DNA of 64,000 nt from Unio delphinus (taxonomy: Eukaryota > Mollusca > Bivalvia > Unionida > Unionidae): assembly GCA_029339505.1 (NCBI GenBank), contig JAQISU010000025.1, positions 257,001-321,000 of the forward strand. The letters are read 5' to 3'. Every line of letters begins with the position of its first letter. The first letter of the stretch is position 1. A program made the position numbers and the translations under genes. The notes under the pieces are model-generated. The model worked only from the letters and a program-made list of their open reading frames with translations, was not told the origin of the DNA and searched no databases. Shown here piece by piece: positions 9,790 to 22,649 of the stretch.

Positions 9790-10614
9790 ATATCAATATC
9801 GATTAAATTATTCCAGTAAGCAAAAACCTTAAGAGCTTTATCGGTAAACATATCTGCAGGTCGTGGTGGTAATCCGAAAGATTTAGGTTGAAGTTCGGGT
9901 TACGATTTTTGTTGTGGAGGTTTTGGATGTTCTTCATATCGCGGTGGAGGAGTTTGCGAACCATATTGTTGCTCAATCTGAATATCTATGCTGAGGTTAT
10001 TTATTTCTCTCATGTATTCTATATATAATGGATCATTATTTAAAATTCGAACATTGTTAAGTTTTATGCCATATATCTAATTATACCATTTCTCTGTACC
10101 TACAGACTTATATTCAGGTTATAAATATCTTTTTTGTGACTAAAACCCATAAACGCAAACGCAGCTAGATCCTTTGAAGTTTCAATTATTTTTTAAATCG
10201 TTTTAATTGCCAAATCGGTAAATTGGTCAGCTATTGCAACTTCTTCAGTTTGTTCTTTAGATGGTTTTTTTTTCTAGTAGGGTCAGCAGCGGCTGCTTGC
10301 GGTTATAGTCGTGTAGCAGCTATATCAGTTGGAAGATCTAGCAAAATAATTTTTGTTTGCTAGGTTATTTCGTATTTTTTCAAGTTCAGGAAGAACACCT
10401 TTTTGTTTACTTCTTCTCCTTTTTTCCATATATAACATCTTTAGAAGTTGTAGTAACAGGTCTTAATAATTGTTCAGCACCAGTTGCGAAGTCAACTTGA
10501 GATTCTTGTCGTTGCTGTATTTTTGTCTGACAGAATCAAGGACGGAAATACATTTTTTAATATCTGATAGTCGCTCTCGAGGAGCTAGTCTAGTTGTCAA
10601 CGATTCTCCATTAT
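9790..10614 (-). pseudogene. Decayed homologue of the ORF at 63564
   Basis: Read on the minus strand from about 10614, the pieces match the N-terminal half of the ORF at the right window end in order: LTTRLA, RERL.DIKK, DSVR.K, then (after a frame change) DFATGAEQLLRPVTT and a K.V segment, then LPELEK. Later pieces are Pro-rich (QTPPPRYEEHPKPPQQ near 9930) and end with an ADMFTDKAL.VFAYWNN-like stretch near 9800. Several stops and frame changes break it. Its function is unknown; homology to a gene of the 54-64 kb element is clear. Confidence 0.75.
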
Positions 10615-10636
10615 TGTTATATGATATGATTTAATT

Positions 10637-10655
10637 CGTAACAGCAGAGAGGGCG
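10637..10655. other. Possible terminal motif of the relic
   Basis: ACAGCAGAGAGGGCGCGAC lies about 25 bp outside the start of the decayed gene. It resembles the CAGCAGAGGGGGCGA motif at the edge of the intact element (54479-54493, with an inverted copy at 54621-54637). It may be a remnant of a terminal inverted repeat. The match is short, so this is tentative. Confidence 0.35.
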
Positions 10656-11764
10656 CGACATCAAATGTGCGTCATGGTTGGTCCGAAGCCTTAGTTCTGT
10701 TTTTTTTTGGGTTGTTGTTGTTGTTGTTGTTGTTGATTTTTTTAGTTTTTGTAGGAGGCTTCTGTTTACCAAATAGACGCATCAATAATTTGGTCTGTTT
10801 ACCCTCTGTGCTATTTCTTTCACGTAGAAATTTTGGTCCATATTCCAGTAGGCTGATGACACATAGATATATAGTTATCATTTATTTATATGCAACTAGC
10901 AAGCACCCGGCATGCGTTGCAGTGCCACTCAAAGAAAGAAAGTGTTTGTGTTTTAATCCTGGCATGCGTATCTAAAGCGCCTACAGTTCACACCGAAGAC
11001 ACGCGAAATTAGATATCGCTACAGACCGTGTTCGATCACGTGACGTATTTAAGGCACCTACTTTAAATTTCAAAATACCACTGAAAGGGTCATGTAGTCT
11101 ATTTTTTTGTCCATCCAGCTTGTAAATTTGACTCGTATTTAACACTATTTTGGGTTCAAAATCATTCACTGATATCTCAAATTAACACATTCCCAGCTCC
11201 AATAATATGATACACTTCATAACTTTAAAAGTTATTGTCTCTTGCTCTGCCAATACTTCCTGTTTGTCACGCAGTGAATAAGCAACTTTAATTTCTGATT
11301 GGTGGTGTTTGTTTAACAGGGACGGGAAAAGCAACAGCCACAAATGAGAACTCAATGTAACAAATTTTATTGTGCAACACACACCTGTTGGTTAGATTTC
11401 AGATCGACCAAAGGAGTCAAGATACAATTCAAAAACTTCACGTGCAAGTGGTTATGAAACAATGAGTAAAGTACTTTAATTATACATGTGGACCATTACT
11501 GGAATGTACAGTATATGCTGAACATACTTCTGGGTTAAGATAATTAGCACGGAAATGGAGTTTGGGTTGGGTAGATTATAAACCATGTCACCCGTGATAA
11601 CTTATAGTCGGCGAGTACGTATTCTCCAATTGCCTTTTTCGTCTTTACTAATAAACATGAGTGTCTGTGACTGCAAAATAATGCTGTTTCATATGGACTT
11701 TAGTTTGACAGAACAAAGTAACTAAAAATAATTATTCATAACTGCTGAAAGCTAAACTAACATG
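10656..11764. other. No gene recognised
   Basis: AT-rich sequence with a (TTG)n run near 10710-10735. I see no conserved frame, RNA gene or mobile-element signature. Confidence 0.6.
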
Positions 11765-12015
11765 GGGTGAGGGGGCAAGTGGCTAAGTGGTCGAATGAAA
11801 GCGCTCACCGTTACTGATCACTGCCATCTCACCTCTGTCTGCGTAGGTTCGAGTCTCTGGTTCGGCCAATGTGGGTATGTGAGAAAGTTTGCCAGTCGCT
11901 TCACGTGTGTCAGTGGTTCTTTCCATGGGTTTTTCCGGTTACTTCCCCCACCATTTATACTTGTCGCTATTTATAGCCTATCTTGTGCTTAAAATTGGCG
12001 TTAAACCTTACAACA
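11765..12015 (+). mobile_element. tRNA-derived SINE
   Basis: Same family as the copy at 1650: tRNA-like head with GGTTCGAGTCT near 11846, a TGTGAGAAAGTTTGCCAGTC body, and a GGCGTTAAACC end with an ACAACAAC tail. The A box carries a small insertion. No clear target-site duplication was seen. Confidence 0.85.
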
Positions 12016-12299
12016 ACATGTATAATGCAAGTATAGTTTTGTATCGATTCTCCGTCTCTTGTATCGATATGTGTGTCGTTTCAGCAAAAATGTATCGATG
12101 CATCGATATATCGATGAATCTTTTCACCACTAGAAAAGACCTTGTTAGTTTCCGCTTGCTTTAAACGAACACTGTCAATAATGCTCGTAGTAGTGAACCA
12201 TATCGCTGCGTAGAAAATATTTAACAATGATCAATATCAAAAGCATTTTAGGGGTGGACAGTATGAACCAGATATGGATTGAAGAGGTAATCTCCTAAC

Positions 12300-12660
12300 T
12301 GACTTTGTTATAAATGTCATATATTGATCTCCGGATTTTAAGAAATCGGGCTGATGATTTTTCATTAAAATTTTCCTACAGTTGGAACACAACCAAAGAG
12401 GCGTGGAAATCAATATCTTCTAAGTAAGGGTTCAGTAATTACAATCCATTTCAACAGATCCAAATGTGCGTGTTTTTCATACCCGGTTGCCCTTCTTTCT
12501 CTGACTCCTCTCAACGAAATTCGTCAGGACTAATGTCCCTTTGAGACAAAATGTCCAAAAAGGTTAAAACTCTTTAAAGAGGCGACGTAATAGTCCACCT
12601 GTATAAGTAATATATAATCTTCTTGAGGCATGAGCTATACTGCACCCCACCCCTTCATGT
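12300..12660 (-). repeat. Dispersed repeat R1, copy 3
   Basis: The reverse complement matches copy 1 at 3578-3985 almost end to end, including CTTTAAAGAGTTTT, AGTCCTGACGAATT, GGGTATGAAAAACACG and GAACCCTTACTTAG. It is the best-aligned partner for defining the family's length. Confidence 0.7.
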
Positions 12661-13448
12661 AGCCAGAATTTCCAGAACTGTTTTTATAACTTTCGCTTCT
12701 GGTGGAGCAGCTCCCTGAATAGAAACTATCCATGAGACGCTGAAATAAAAATTGTCAAGGGACGGGTTTAATTGACAGTGTTGATATAATTGATCGAAAC
12801 TGAAGAACGTGTTTTCAAACCCCTACCCATGTGCTTTCTTTTCCAGTTCCAAGGACTTCAAGACAACAGTCGATATCAGTAAAGGCCTCTTTAACTCAAA
12901 AATACTTCAAATAATTCTCCTCTAAACAAAGAGAAATGTCTAATTTCAGACTTGTATGGTTTTTTTGTGTTTTCACCTTTCCTTGAGTCCTTAGTAAGCT
13001 TTGCGAATTCGAATAGTATTACTTCAACGCGATACAACACAAGACACGACCTAAACACCTAACACAACTAATTAATCCTATCTCAAATTATTAAACATGT
13101 ATAACTACCAACATCATAATCTCCTACACATAGTCCTACACATAGTCCGTGACCTCTCTTTATTAGGCCTAGCTTAATACGGATGTAACCAAACGAACAC
13201 TCCTATTTCTCCAGCTGGGTTAGAATAACAACAAATGCATGCCCGGAAGAGCTTTCGTCGGTAATAACTAAATGAATTACAAACTGAATTGGGAATAAGA
13301 AATACATAGTTCACTAGATGTGAATAAGGAATAGTGTATCAAAATGTATGTAAAATTGGTTGAATCGGGAATAAATAACTGGTTACTTATTCCTTATTGA
13401 TTCGGGAAAAAGAAATAAGGAATACATAACTAACTTGATTTCGCTATT
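12661..13448. other. No gene recognised
   Basis: It contains short scattered GGAATAAG / ATTCCTTATT motifs at 13290-13440 in both orientations, with no coding signal. Confidence 0.55.
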
Positions 13449-14158
13449 TTGTACCTCTGCTTAAAAAGTAACGTCAGCCACTGGCGAACGTTTAAGAGTT
13501 ATAAACCTTATTTTGTTACGCACACTAGCACACATACACAAGCGTTTGTGTACATTTCTTTTGAATACCACGTGATAAGAATCTGATCCAAAGAAAATGA
13601 ATTTTCCTTTTCATAGCAGTCAATATATATTCAGCAGTAAAACAAATCCAGAAAAATAAGAACTATAATGTTCAGAGATTTAGATAATGCAGATTATATC
13701 TTTTAAACAAAGCGTATAGAAATAACGTATTTGAAGAAAAGAAGAGATTAGTGGCATTCAGTAAAGAATTTCAACATAGGGAAATGGCAAGAAGCAGTAT
13801 AAATGTTAGAGTTTATTAGTTTATATTGTAATTGAGTGAATGATTGAAACAAATGGATACCTGTATGAATTCATATTTCGATTGATACTTAGCTGCCCAA
13901 GCACCGATATGGGATCCTTTAACAAATGTAGTATTAATTCTGCCATATTTGGCCGCATGCTGATTATCACATTTCGATGAAGCCGAAAGGTGTTCGTCAG
14001 GCACGCCATATATTCCGCTCACGAGGAAGACGTTACAAACCTGGGAGCCTGAATTTCGAAAAGAAACCGTTTAAGAAATTGTTATTACCTTACGGAGTGT
14101 TGGTATAATAATCCATATTGTAGCGATATTACTAAGCACATACAGGCATACCCCCCAT

Positions 14159-14256
14159 ACATACATACATACATAAATACATACATACATACATACATAC
14201 ATACATACATACATACATACATACATACATACATACATACATACATACATACATAC
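14159..14256. repeat. (CATA)n microsatellite
   Basis: About 24 units of CATA with one AATA interruption. The long open frame across it is an artefact of the repeat. Confidence 0.95.
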
Positions 14257-14550
14257 CCAGTAATTCATTCACTCATCAATTCTTTTATATATTCATTAAT
14301 GCATCAATGTCAAGTTTACATAGGTACCTAACCCAAACCCAAAATGCATGCAAACAAATGGACAAATATATAAGTATTCAAGAAAGAGTTCTAAGTCTCA
14401 ATTAAGTATTTTAAAATTATTTCAGTCTTTAATGTTGTTCTTTTGCTAATTATTCTGTAAATTACAAACATGGTTGATGATGATATAAGTTTCATACACC
14501 ATTGTTCATGTTGGAATAGCAAGTATTGTAGAAAAGAAATTTTAATCACT

Positions 14551-14552
14551 GA

Positions 14553-14627
<75 letters not shown>

Positions 14628-14668
14628 CACACACACACAAATATATATATATATATATATATTAGACT

Positions 14669-14759
<91 letters not shown>
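14551..14759. repeat. Compound (CT)n(CA)n(TA)n(GA)n microsatellite
   Basis: Consecutive CT, CA, TA and GA runs produce long artefactual frames on both strands. The equivalent, shorter array in copy B is at 53678-53840. Confidence 0.95.
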
Positions 14760-14762
<3 letters not shown>

Positions 14763-15507
14763 ACTCCACTCAAATAATTTTCTGGATTCTGCTTCCGTCG
14801 CCGGTGTATAATATAGATTACCATATTCCATGGAATTAATGATATTACAACCTCCCAGTTTAAGTTGATCATGTTCTATAGTAGAAGCTGATGGCATTAC
14901 ATAATAAATTATTAATAAAACTATATTCTATCTCTAGTGTTTTGATAGAATGTAGTGATTTTTTTCTTCTTCACGATGCAAACAATACAGGTTAACCTCG
15001 CAAGCATTTTGTGAGGGGCTGGGCGGTTACCTGTTATAGTTCATATTATCTTTGCTAGCTAAGGGACGTTGATAAACGTAATTCTATGTCGACATTTGGC
15101 ACATAAACTAATCGAAACAGTGTTTTAGAGAAGTACCGTCTTGCTGATAAACGTCACACCCTATACAAGGCGCAAATAATTGACCATTGAGATATTTTGT
15201 GACACACGTGGATTATGAAATTTGATGACTACCGCGATGTCCACGAGCCTTAACTCATTAAAAAGCTAAGATGAAGTTGGAAAATCTCCTGGGTTATACC
15301 TGTCGTTGTCTGCGGAGGCCATGCTCATTATTTCGTTAAACAATTCCAGGTACACACTTAAGCTTAACACTGGATCAGTTTATATTATTTCTGCTAGCTA
15401 TATATGTCAGCGGTCGTCGTGGACCGGATCATATCGACGACCCTTGGCATCCTTCCAGTATCTTACGCCAATAACACATGTTTCTTCTCATCTGGTTGCC
15501 GTTTATA

Positions 15508-16530
15508 AAGTGAAAAAAAGTATCACAAACAGGTTCAGGGAGATGCATAATCGCAAATAACGTAAAAAACTGACAATTAGTTTCATTGATGCGTTGTGTT
15601 TAAATAAACCAATCAGATAAAAATAAAGATAATTTTTAAATAACCAACTTGCTAAACTTCATTAAATGTTTTAAAATCCTGATGGCTAAATTTGTAAATA
15701 TTTGTTGGTCCAAAATAATTGTACGAGACACAATGAATTGTAAAAGGTGTAAACAAATTGACATTTTAAGCAAGAATAATTATTTAACTATGATCATATG
15801 CAATTGGGTAATTATATAATGCGTTTTCAAAATAATTTTGTAGACCTTATAGCGGCTATCACTGTACACTAATTGTATCTATGGAAAACTGGATAATGTA
15901 CTTATCGTACTGTATACATCAATACATTCGTTTCGTCAGTTAGTAGACATCTATGTTCCTTTCAATTAACCAGACCAGATTGATATATGAATAACCCATC
16001 TACAAGTGATGTTTTGCCCTCAAGAACCTTACGAAAACTCTAGCAATTCTTTAAAAAAATTATTCAGATTTGATGATCTACTAATTCTTGGTCTTATCTC
16101 GTTTCAATTTATTTTTCTTCCTTTATTCCTGATTTATAAATTCATACCATATCATTTTCATCGTTCTCTTTGCAAAGTTATATTTATGCTCGTTGGTTCA
16201 TTCTTTATTACTTTTGGAATACATCTTTTCATGTGGTTTCAGGTATTCTTAATTTTCATGAAGAAATTAGATATTGGTCATTCATGTAGTCTTTGTTTAT
16301 ACAGTGCATGGTAGGGCCATTTTGTTCATGGCATGGTATCTTGTACATTCAATACATTACCATAGGCTGACATTATTCCATCTCGCTTCGAAGTCATAAA
16401 CTAAACGTTTTGTATCCCTATCTCAAATTTTGATAGAATGTTCTTAACTTTGATGTCTGAAATACTAGATGCACCATCATTAATGATATGTGTTGATTGT
16501 TTTCTTGTAGCTGCTAAACTTGAAGACAGC
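15508..16530. other. No gene recognised
   Basis: AT-rich DNA. The 102-codon frame at 16006-16314 is rich in Phe/Leu/Ile, as expected from AT-rich sequence, and shows no family motif. Confidence 0.6.
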
Positions 16531-16539
16531 AAAAGAAGA

Positions 16540-18275
16540 TGGGATTGGACACACGTGCACAGAAATAGAGAGCAGTTTGATAAAGAATAAAACAGCAAAA
16601 AGGAATTCCAAATTTGAAAGACCTACACAGACAGAAGCAATCAAGAATCAGTACCATTCAAGACGAAACTGGAAAACGCCTAAAAAACAAGCGACATTGC
16701 AGAAAGATGGACTGAGTATTGTAAAGAACTCTACAGTCATCCGTCCACAGGAGACATGGAGGTGCTTGAAGTTCCAAACTCCACCAATAATGATTTTCCA
16801 TTACTCAAAAGAAGAGGTGGAGTCAGCAAAAAGAGCACTGAAAAATGGGAAGGTAGCCGGAGTAGACAACATCCCAGATGAATTTATCAATACTGGTGGG
16901 GGGATCAGTGATAGAGTTACTAACAAAAATCTGCAACAAGATCTAGCAGATAGCTGAACGGCCAAAACAGTGGACCCAGTCACTGATTTTTACACTCCCC
17001 CAGAGAAGCCATCTCCGGCTGTGCCGAAGGTACATAGCTATCAGTTTGATCAGCCTTGTTAGTAAGGTGCTGTTGAAGATCATCTTGAACGGTCTGAAAC
17101 CACATGCAGAGCAAATAATTGCTCAAGCAAAGGCAGAGTTCCGGAGTGGAACAAGGACAACAGAACAAATATTCAATCCAAGGGTTCTGTCTGAAAGGTA
17201 CTAGCAACATCAACAGAACATATAATCACTTATGAAAAGGCAGAGTTCCGGAGAGGACGAAGCACAACAGAACAAATATCCAATATCAGGGTTCCGTGTA
17301 AAAAGTACTCGCAACACGAACAAGACATCTATCGTGCGTTCATAGATTTCAAAAAGACTTTTGACAGGGTGCGGTATGAGGCATTGTGTGCCGCAATGAA
17401 GACGTACAACATGGGTCAAAAGTTGCCCAATACAAGCAAGCAGGTGTACGCTAGGGCTACTCGTACAGTAATTTCTCAAAGGTCTTTGGGGGACTGTCAA
17501 GACATCAGTCCGAGTACATCAAGTTTGTCTCCTGTCACCCACGCTTTTCAACATCTACTTATAACGCATCATGAGCGAAACCCGGGAAAACCACCCAAGA
17601 TTAAAGTCAGTGGACAGGAACTAGAAACAGTGGGCCAATTTAAATATTTTGGTTCCGTAATCACCTAAGATGGACCAAGAGCAGACACTTTGTCACGTGC
17701 AGCACGAACGACGTTAAGTGTCAAAGCTAAGACACATCTGGAGAGACAAAACTATCTGAAAATTAAAATCAGACGATTGAGACCACTAGTCATCTCAGTC
17801 TTTTTGTATTCATGTGAGTCCTGGACCCTAACATCAGACTTACAATGACGTATACAGGCACATTAAATGAGATGCTACAATGCCGTCCTTGGCATCTAAT
17901 ACATGTACCACATCACAAATGATGAAGTGCGTAGCACCATCATACAGAAAGAAATATATATATTGATATTCATAGATCAATATGAATACATCCACATCAC
18001 TGTCACAAAGAGAAAGCTGAAATGGTATGGCAATGTCACTAGAGCCAACAGTCTATCCACAACATTAATTCAGGGCATCTTTCAGGTTGGCGGAAAGAGA
18101 GATAGACAGAGAAAAAGTGGACCGACAACATCACAGAATGGACCAGGAAAGGTTTTGCGCAGACAAATGCATTATAACATGATCGGGAAAAGTGGATGGA
18201 ACTGGTCAGATGTTCAGTAGCACAGTGCCTCGACGACCACATTGCGTCAAGACACTGATGATGAAGATGATGATG
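16540..18275 (+). mobile_element. LINE relic with reverse transcriptase (RTE/CR1-like style)
   Basis: Broken plus-strand non-LTR retrotransposon. Recognisable pieces in order: the ALKNGKVAGVDNIPDEF reverse-transcriptase N-terminal motif near 16840, an I..VSKVLLKIILNGL piece near 17050, an AKAEFRSGTRTTEQIF piece near 17130, FIDFKKTFDRVRYEAL near 17340, a VSGQELETVGQFKYFGSVIT segment near 17605-17668, and a KLKWYGNVTRANSLSTTLIQG C-terminal segment near 18015. Part of the sequence near 17130-17215 is tandemly duplicated at 17236-17320. Many stops and the loss of the catalytic YADD region make it dead. It ends in an ATGATG-rich tail. The clade was not determined. Confidence 0.8.
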
Positions 18276-18483
18276 AGCTAATAATTACATTACAAAATTT
18301 ATAGAGCTGTTTCGTAAGGCTTCAAATGTATTGATCGAATTTGTTTTATAATTTATGATATTTAGTATTTATCATTACATATTTGCACTGTTGTTCTTAT
18401 TTTCAAATTATCCATCTATTATCCTAATTTGCAAAACAGTTGTGAAGAACAGCTATGTTGTTTTGTGGAAAGTACGACAGTAC

Positions 18484-19313
18484 ATATGTTGATTGATTGA
18501 TTGATCTTAAACGGCGCACCAACACTTTTAGGCTATTTAGCGCCATAAATAGGTTGTATGTATACATTTTTAAAAATTCGAAAATGTGTAATATCGTCCA
18601 GCGATGTCAAAAACTAAATAGTTCAAAGTAAAATGGTAAGATATTGGTAACAGTAAAATATGAAGCTTCCCAATCAACGGGAGATGTAAATGGTGTATGT
18701 TGATGAGTAGAGATGAAAAGATGTTGAAAATAAGGGGCGGTATTTACATTAGATACATATGTTCTAGGTGATGGCATTCAAGTTACAGTTTTTTAAAAAA
18801 AAAGATTTACTTTCATCAGGAAATCTAAAATACAAGTGATATGTATAGTATCAAAACGTTCCTTCATGTCATGTACATTATAATACTTATCACACGTAAG
18901 TTGCAGATCGGAACACTTGGTCATGAAGTGCGTGACAGTCAATAGTTCATTGAAAGTAACGCACTCTGGTGGATCTTCGCCTTTTAGTATGTATGAATGG
19001 GTTATGTATGTATGACCAATTCTGATATTTGCAATGACTACCTCCTCGTTAAAGATGGTTCTGTAGGTCCATTCTCTTAGGATTGTTTTGATGGCGTGAA
19101 GTTTGGTATTCACTTCATCATTCCATGATGCCTGCCACTTATGGCGTAGGTACATTTCGGTATGTGGTTTAAAATCAGTAAACGGTACTTTACAATCAGA
19201 TGGTTCTTGGGATAGAGCCATCTTAGCAGCGCGATCTGCTTCTTCATTACTTTTAACACCAACATGGCTATGTAACCAACTGTATACTATATTCTATGAA
19301 GTACTAAGCTCCG
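18484..19313 (-). mobile_element. LINE, minus strand, 3' portion of an interrupted copy
   Basis: It begins with the (TTGA)n tail (18484-18502) and the 3' UTR, then the coding end (TYITHSYILKGEDPPECV motif) and part of the RNase H domain. It breaks at ACTAAGCTCCG (19303-19313), where a plus-strand copy of the same family is inserted. The remainder continues at 22650. The largest open frame, 18793-19221, is the C-terminal cysteine-containing segment of the retrotransposon polyprotein. Confidence 0.85.
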
Positions 19314-22300
19314 ATGTTGTGAACAACAGAGTCATTCCTTTAAATACAAATTTACAAGCCATTGCTGTAAGCGTCACACTACATCAGTTAATTAATTTTT
19401 GCTCCCTTTACTTACCAGCAAACACTAACCTAGTTCAAAAGTAATTAGACAATCTTTTTCAAAAACTTCCCGCGCCCTTCGTTTAACTCTGGGATTTTAA
19501 TGCCCATAACATGCTATGGGAATCGAATCACATAAACTAAAGAGGCCATAAAGTAGAAGATTTATTTCTGGACATGATCTGTGTCTGTATAACACTAACT
19601 CACCGACATATCTACACCTAGGAACGAATAAATACACATGCATAGATTTGACAATTTGCTCTCCTTCACTGCTTTTGGACTATGAATGGAAGGTCGCATT
19701 TTACTTCAATTCTAATTGCAATTGCAGATGAATCTATTCCTAAGTCCTCACCGAACAGTAAGAAACAGCAAAAACCTTGAGTAACCAAGGAATGCAGAGA
19801 AGCCATTAGACAACTCTGAGAAGCATTCAAACAATTTAATAACCGTTCAACGCCCGAAAATTTAAATACATATCGTATTACCCGGGCTAAACCTCGACGC
19901 ACAATCAAAGAATGTACACGTGCATCCTGGAAGAAATATATTTCTTCTTGAAACACTCGTTCCTCAATCAAATAAGTTTGGGATACTATTCGACAAATAA
20001 ATGGAAAGAGGAAATACAATTATTTTCGACTCCTGAAAACAAACAATAGCAATTATAGTTCGAAACGTGACATAGTAAATATTCTTGCCGATAGTTTTCT
20101 AAAAAACTCATCATCATCTAATTATTCTGGAGCATTTCGAAGATTAAAATCTTAAAAAGAAAAGTCACGTTTAAAATTCACATCCAACAACACTGAAAGT
20201 TATAACCAGCTCTTTTCTTTATTGGAGCTTAGGGAGACTTTAGACAATGCCCAGTATACATCCGCTGGGTTTGACGAAGTACATTACCAGTTCTTGACAC
20301 GCCTCCCAGATTTGTCTCTGACATTACTTCTGGAAATCTTTAATGATTTATGGATTGCTGGTAATGTACCTAAGAGCTGGAAAGAAGCAACAGTAATACC
20401 GATTCCCAAACCAGGCAAAGATATCGAAGATCCTAACAGCTATCGGCCCATTGCACTGACAAAATGTGTGTGCAAAACAATGGAATGAATGATTAATTAT
20501 TGGCTTATATGTTCCTTGGAAAGTAACAATTTAATATCTCCTTTACAAAGTGGCTTCCGTTCTAGTCGTAGTACCAACGATCATCTGGTTAGACTGTAAA
20601 CATTATTAGGGATGCATTTATCAAGAAGGAACATTTAGTAGCAGTCTTCTTTGATTTAGAAAAGGCCTATGACACAGCATGGAAGTACGGGATACTAAAT
20701 GACCTACATGATCTGGGTCTAAAAGGCTGCCCGTCCTCTTTCGTCTCCAGTTTTCTCTCCGTCAGAGAATTCAAAGTACGAGTGGGCTCTACCCTCTCCA
20801 ATATCCACCAGCAAGAGATGGGTGTGCCCCAGGGCAGTATTTTATCTGACATTATTTAATATTAAAATCAATAGCATCACCAAGTATTTAGCTCCGATGA
20901 CCCTAAGCTCACGCTGGATGGAACACATATTCCAGTTGTTAAGGAAACAAAGTGTTAGGGTATTATCTTCGAAAGAAAATTGACTTTTATTCCACACATC
21001 AAGAACTTAAAAGCTAAATGCTTGAGACTTAAAGTAATTGCGCACACTGACTGGGGTGATCATACAAAAGTCATCCTTAATTTGTATGGAACATTTATCC
21101 GCTCCATACTAGACTATGGATGCATTGTTTATGGTTCAGCTAGGAAGTCCTATTTGAAAATGCTTGACCCAATTTATCATCAGGAAAAAAGACATATCCA
21201 CGTGAAAGCCTTCTCGCGGAAGTGAATGAACCATCTTCATCGCATCGCAGAGAACTGCTTTCTGCACAATAAGCTCTCAAATTAAGATCAAACCCTCTGA
21301 ACCAAGCATTTTCGGCTGTTTTTTTAACCAAAATACACACTTTATATAAAAACAAACCAAATACCATACCTTCATTTGGCATCAGAATATCATCCAGCTT
21401 TGACAATATCAAAATTAACTACAGTTCAGAACACGTTTGTCTCGGAAACACCACCTTGGCTCCTTAAGCAGCCCAAAGTGATTTTTACGTTACACAATGG
21501 AAAAATATCTGGGACAAACCCTGCCATCTTCCAGAACTCTTATCATGAACTCCTCCACTATTTTAAAAACTACACTAAAATGTTTACTGATGGATCAAAT
21601 GTTGATGAAAAGGTTGCTATAGCCTTCGTTAGTGGCAAACATAACCAAAGTGCGTTTGCCAAACGATACGTCAATTTTTTCAGAGATAATCAAAGCAATA
21701 GACCTTGTTCTGAAATGTAGCGAACAAAAACACATTTTAAATAGCATTATCTTCTGTGACTCACTATCGGTGCTTTGGTCGCTACACATTAGAAAACTGG
21801 ATAATCCATTATTAGTCTATATTCTCGTAAAAGACTCCGAGCTTAGTACTCCCTACAAGATAGTATACTGTTGGTTACCTAGCCATATTGGTATTAGAGG
21901 TAATGAAGAAGCAAACCGGGCTGCTAAGATGGCTCTATCCAAAGAACCATTGGATTTTGTATTACCGTTTACTGATTTTAAACCTTGTATCAGAAAGTAC
22001 CTGCGACAGAAGTGGCAGGCGTCATGGGATGATGCAGTCAATAACAAACTTCATGCCGTCAAACCAACCCTTGGAGAATAGACTCCTTCCTACAGAACTA
22101 TCCGTAGGGAGGAGGCTGTCATTGCAAGAATCAGAATCGGCCATACGTACATTGTTCACTCCTACATACTAAAAGGTGAAGATCCACCAGAGTGCATTTC
22201 TTGCAATGGACCATTTACTGTTAAACACTGTACGGCCGAGGGTTCCGAACTGCAACCTATGCGTTATACATACTATAATGTACATGACATGAAGGAACTT

Positions 22301-22649
22301 TTTGATACTATACAAATCACTTATAGTTTCGATTTCCTGAAGGAAGTAAATCTTGATTTTAAACTATAAATAGTATGACTTCCCCTAAAAGCGTTTTTAT
22401 CTGATGCAAATACCACCCCTTATTTTCAACGACTTAGCATCAACATACACCATTTACATCTCCTGTTGATTGGGAAGTTTCATATTTTCCTGTTACCAAC
22501 ATCTTACCATTTTATATTTAACTGTTATGTTTTTTTATCGCTTGGCAATATTAAACCTTTCGTATTTTTAACATATATAACCTGTTGTATGGTGTTAAAT
22601 AGCCTAAATGTGCTAGTGCGCATTTAAAATTCAATCAATCAATCAATCA
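19314..22649 (+). mobile_element. LINE with endonuclease, reverse transcriptase and RNase H remnants
   Basis: A 5'-truncated plus-strand copy. It starts inside the AP endonuclease domain (DFNAHNMLWES near 19497). It then has the reverse transcriptase with ADVxP-like WIAGNVPKSWKEATVIPIPK near 20355, LQSGFRS near 20540, FFDLEKAYDTAWKYGIL near 20650 and MGVPQGSILS near 20820. The segment holding the catalytic FADD is missing, through a deletion near 20870-20890. RNase H follows: FTDGSNVDEK near 21580, FCDSLSVLWS near 21753, LPSHIGIRGNEEANRAAK near 21880. The C-terminal HTYIVHSYILKGEDPPECIS segment lies near 22140, and a (CAAT)n tail ends at 22650. Stops and frame changes make it inactive. Flanking 10-11 bp repeats ACTAAGCTCCG at 19303 and 22650 are its target-site duplication. 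Confidence 0.9.

Larger units (their letters stand above)
13449..15507 (+). repeat. Duplicated block, copy A, right part
   Basis: It resumes homology with 53048-54477 (landmarks: TAACGTCAGCCAC, CAAGCGTTTGTGTA, GAATTTTCCTTTTCATAGCA, and the segment ending CTGGTTGCCGTTTATAAAG). It includes the same compound CT/CA/TA/GA microsatellite as copy B. After TTTATAAAG at about 15507, copy A continues as ordinary sequence, whereas copy B passes into the virus-like element. Confidence 0.8.

Noticed and set aside
14391..14897. Long open frames on both strands over CT/TA/GA runs
   Set aside because: They encode only Leu-Ser, Tyr-Ile and Arg-Glu dipeptide repeats. They are microsatellite artefacts, and the copy at 53.7 kb does not keep them.
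16006..16314. 102-codon hydrophobic frame as a membrane protein gene
   Set aside because: Phe/Leu/Ile richness is expected from AT-rich DNA. There is no splice context, homologue motif or neighbouring exon.
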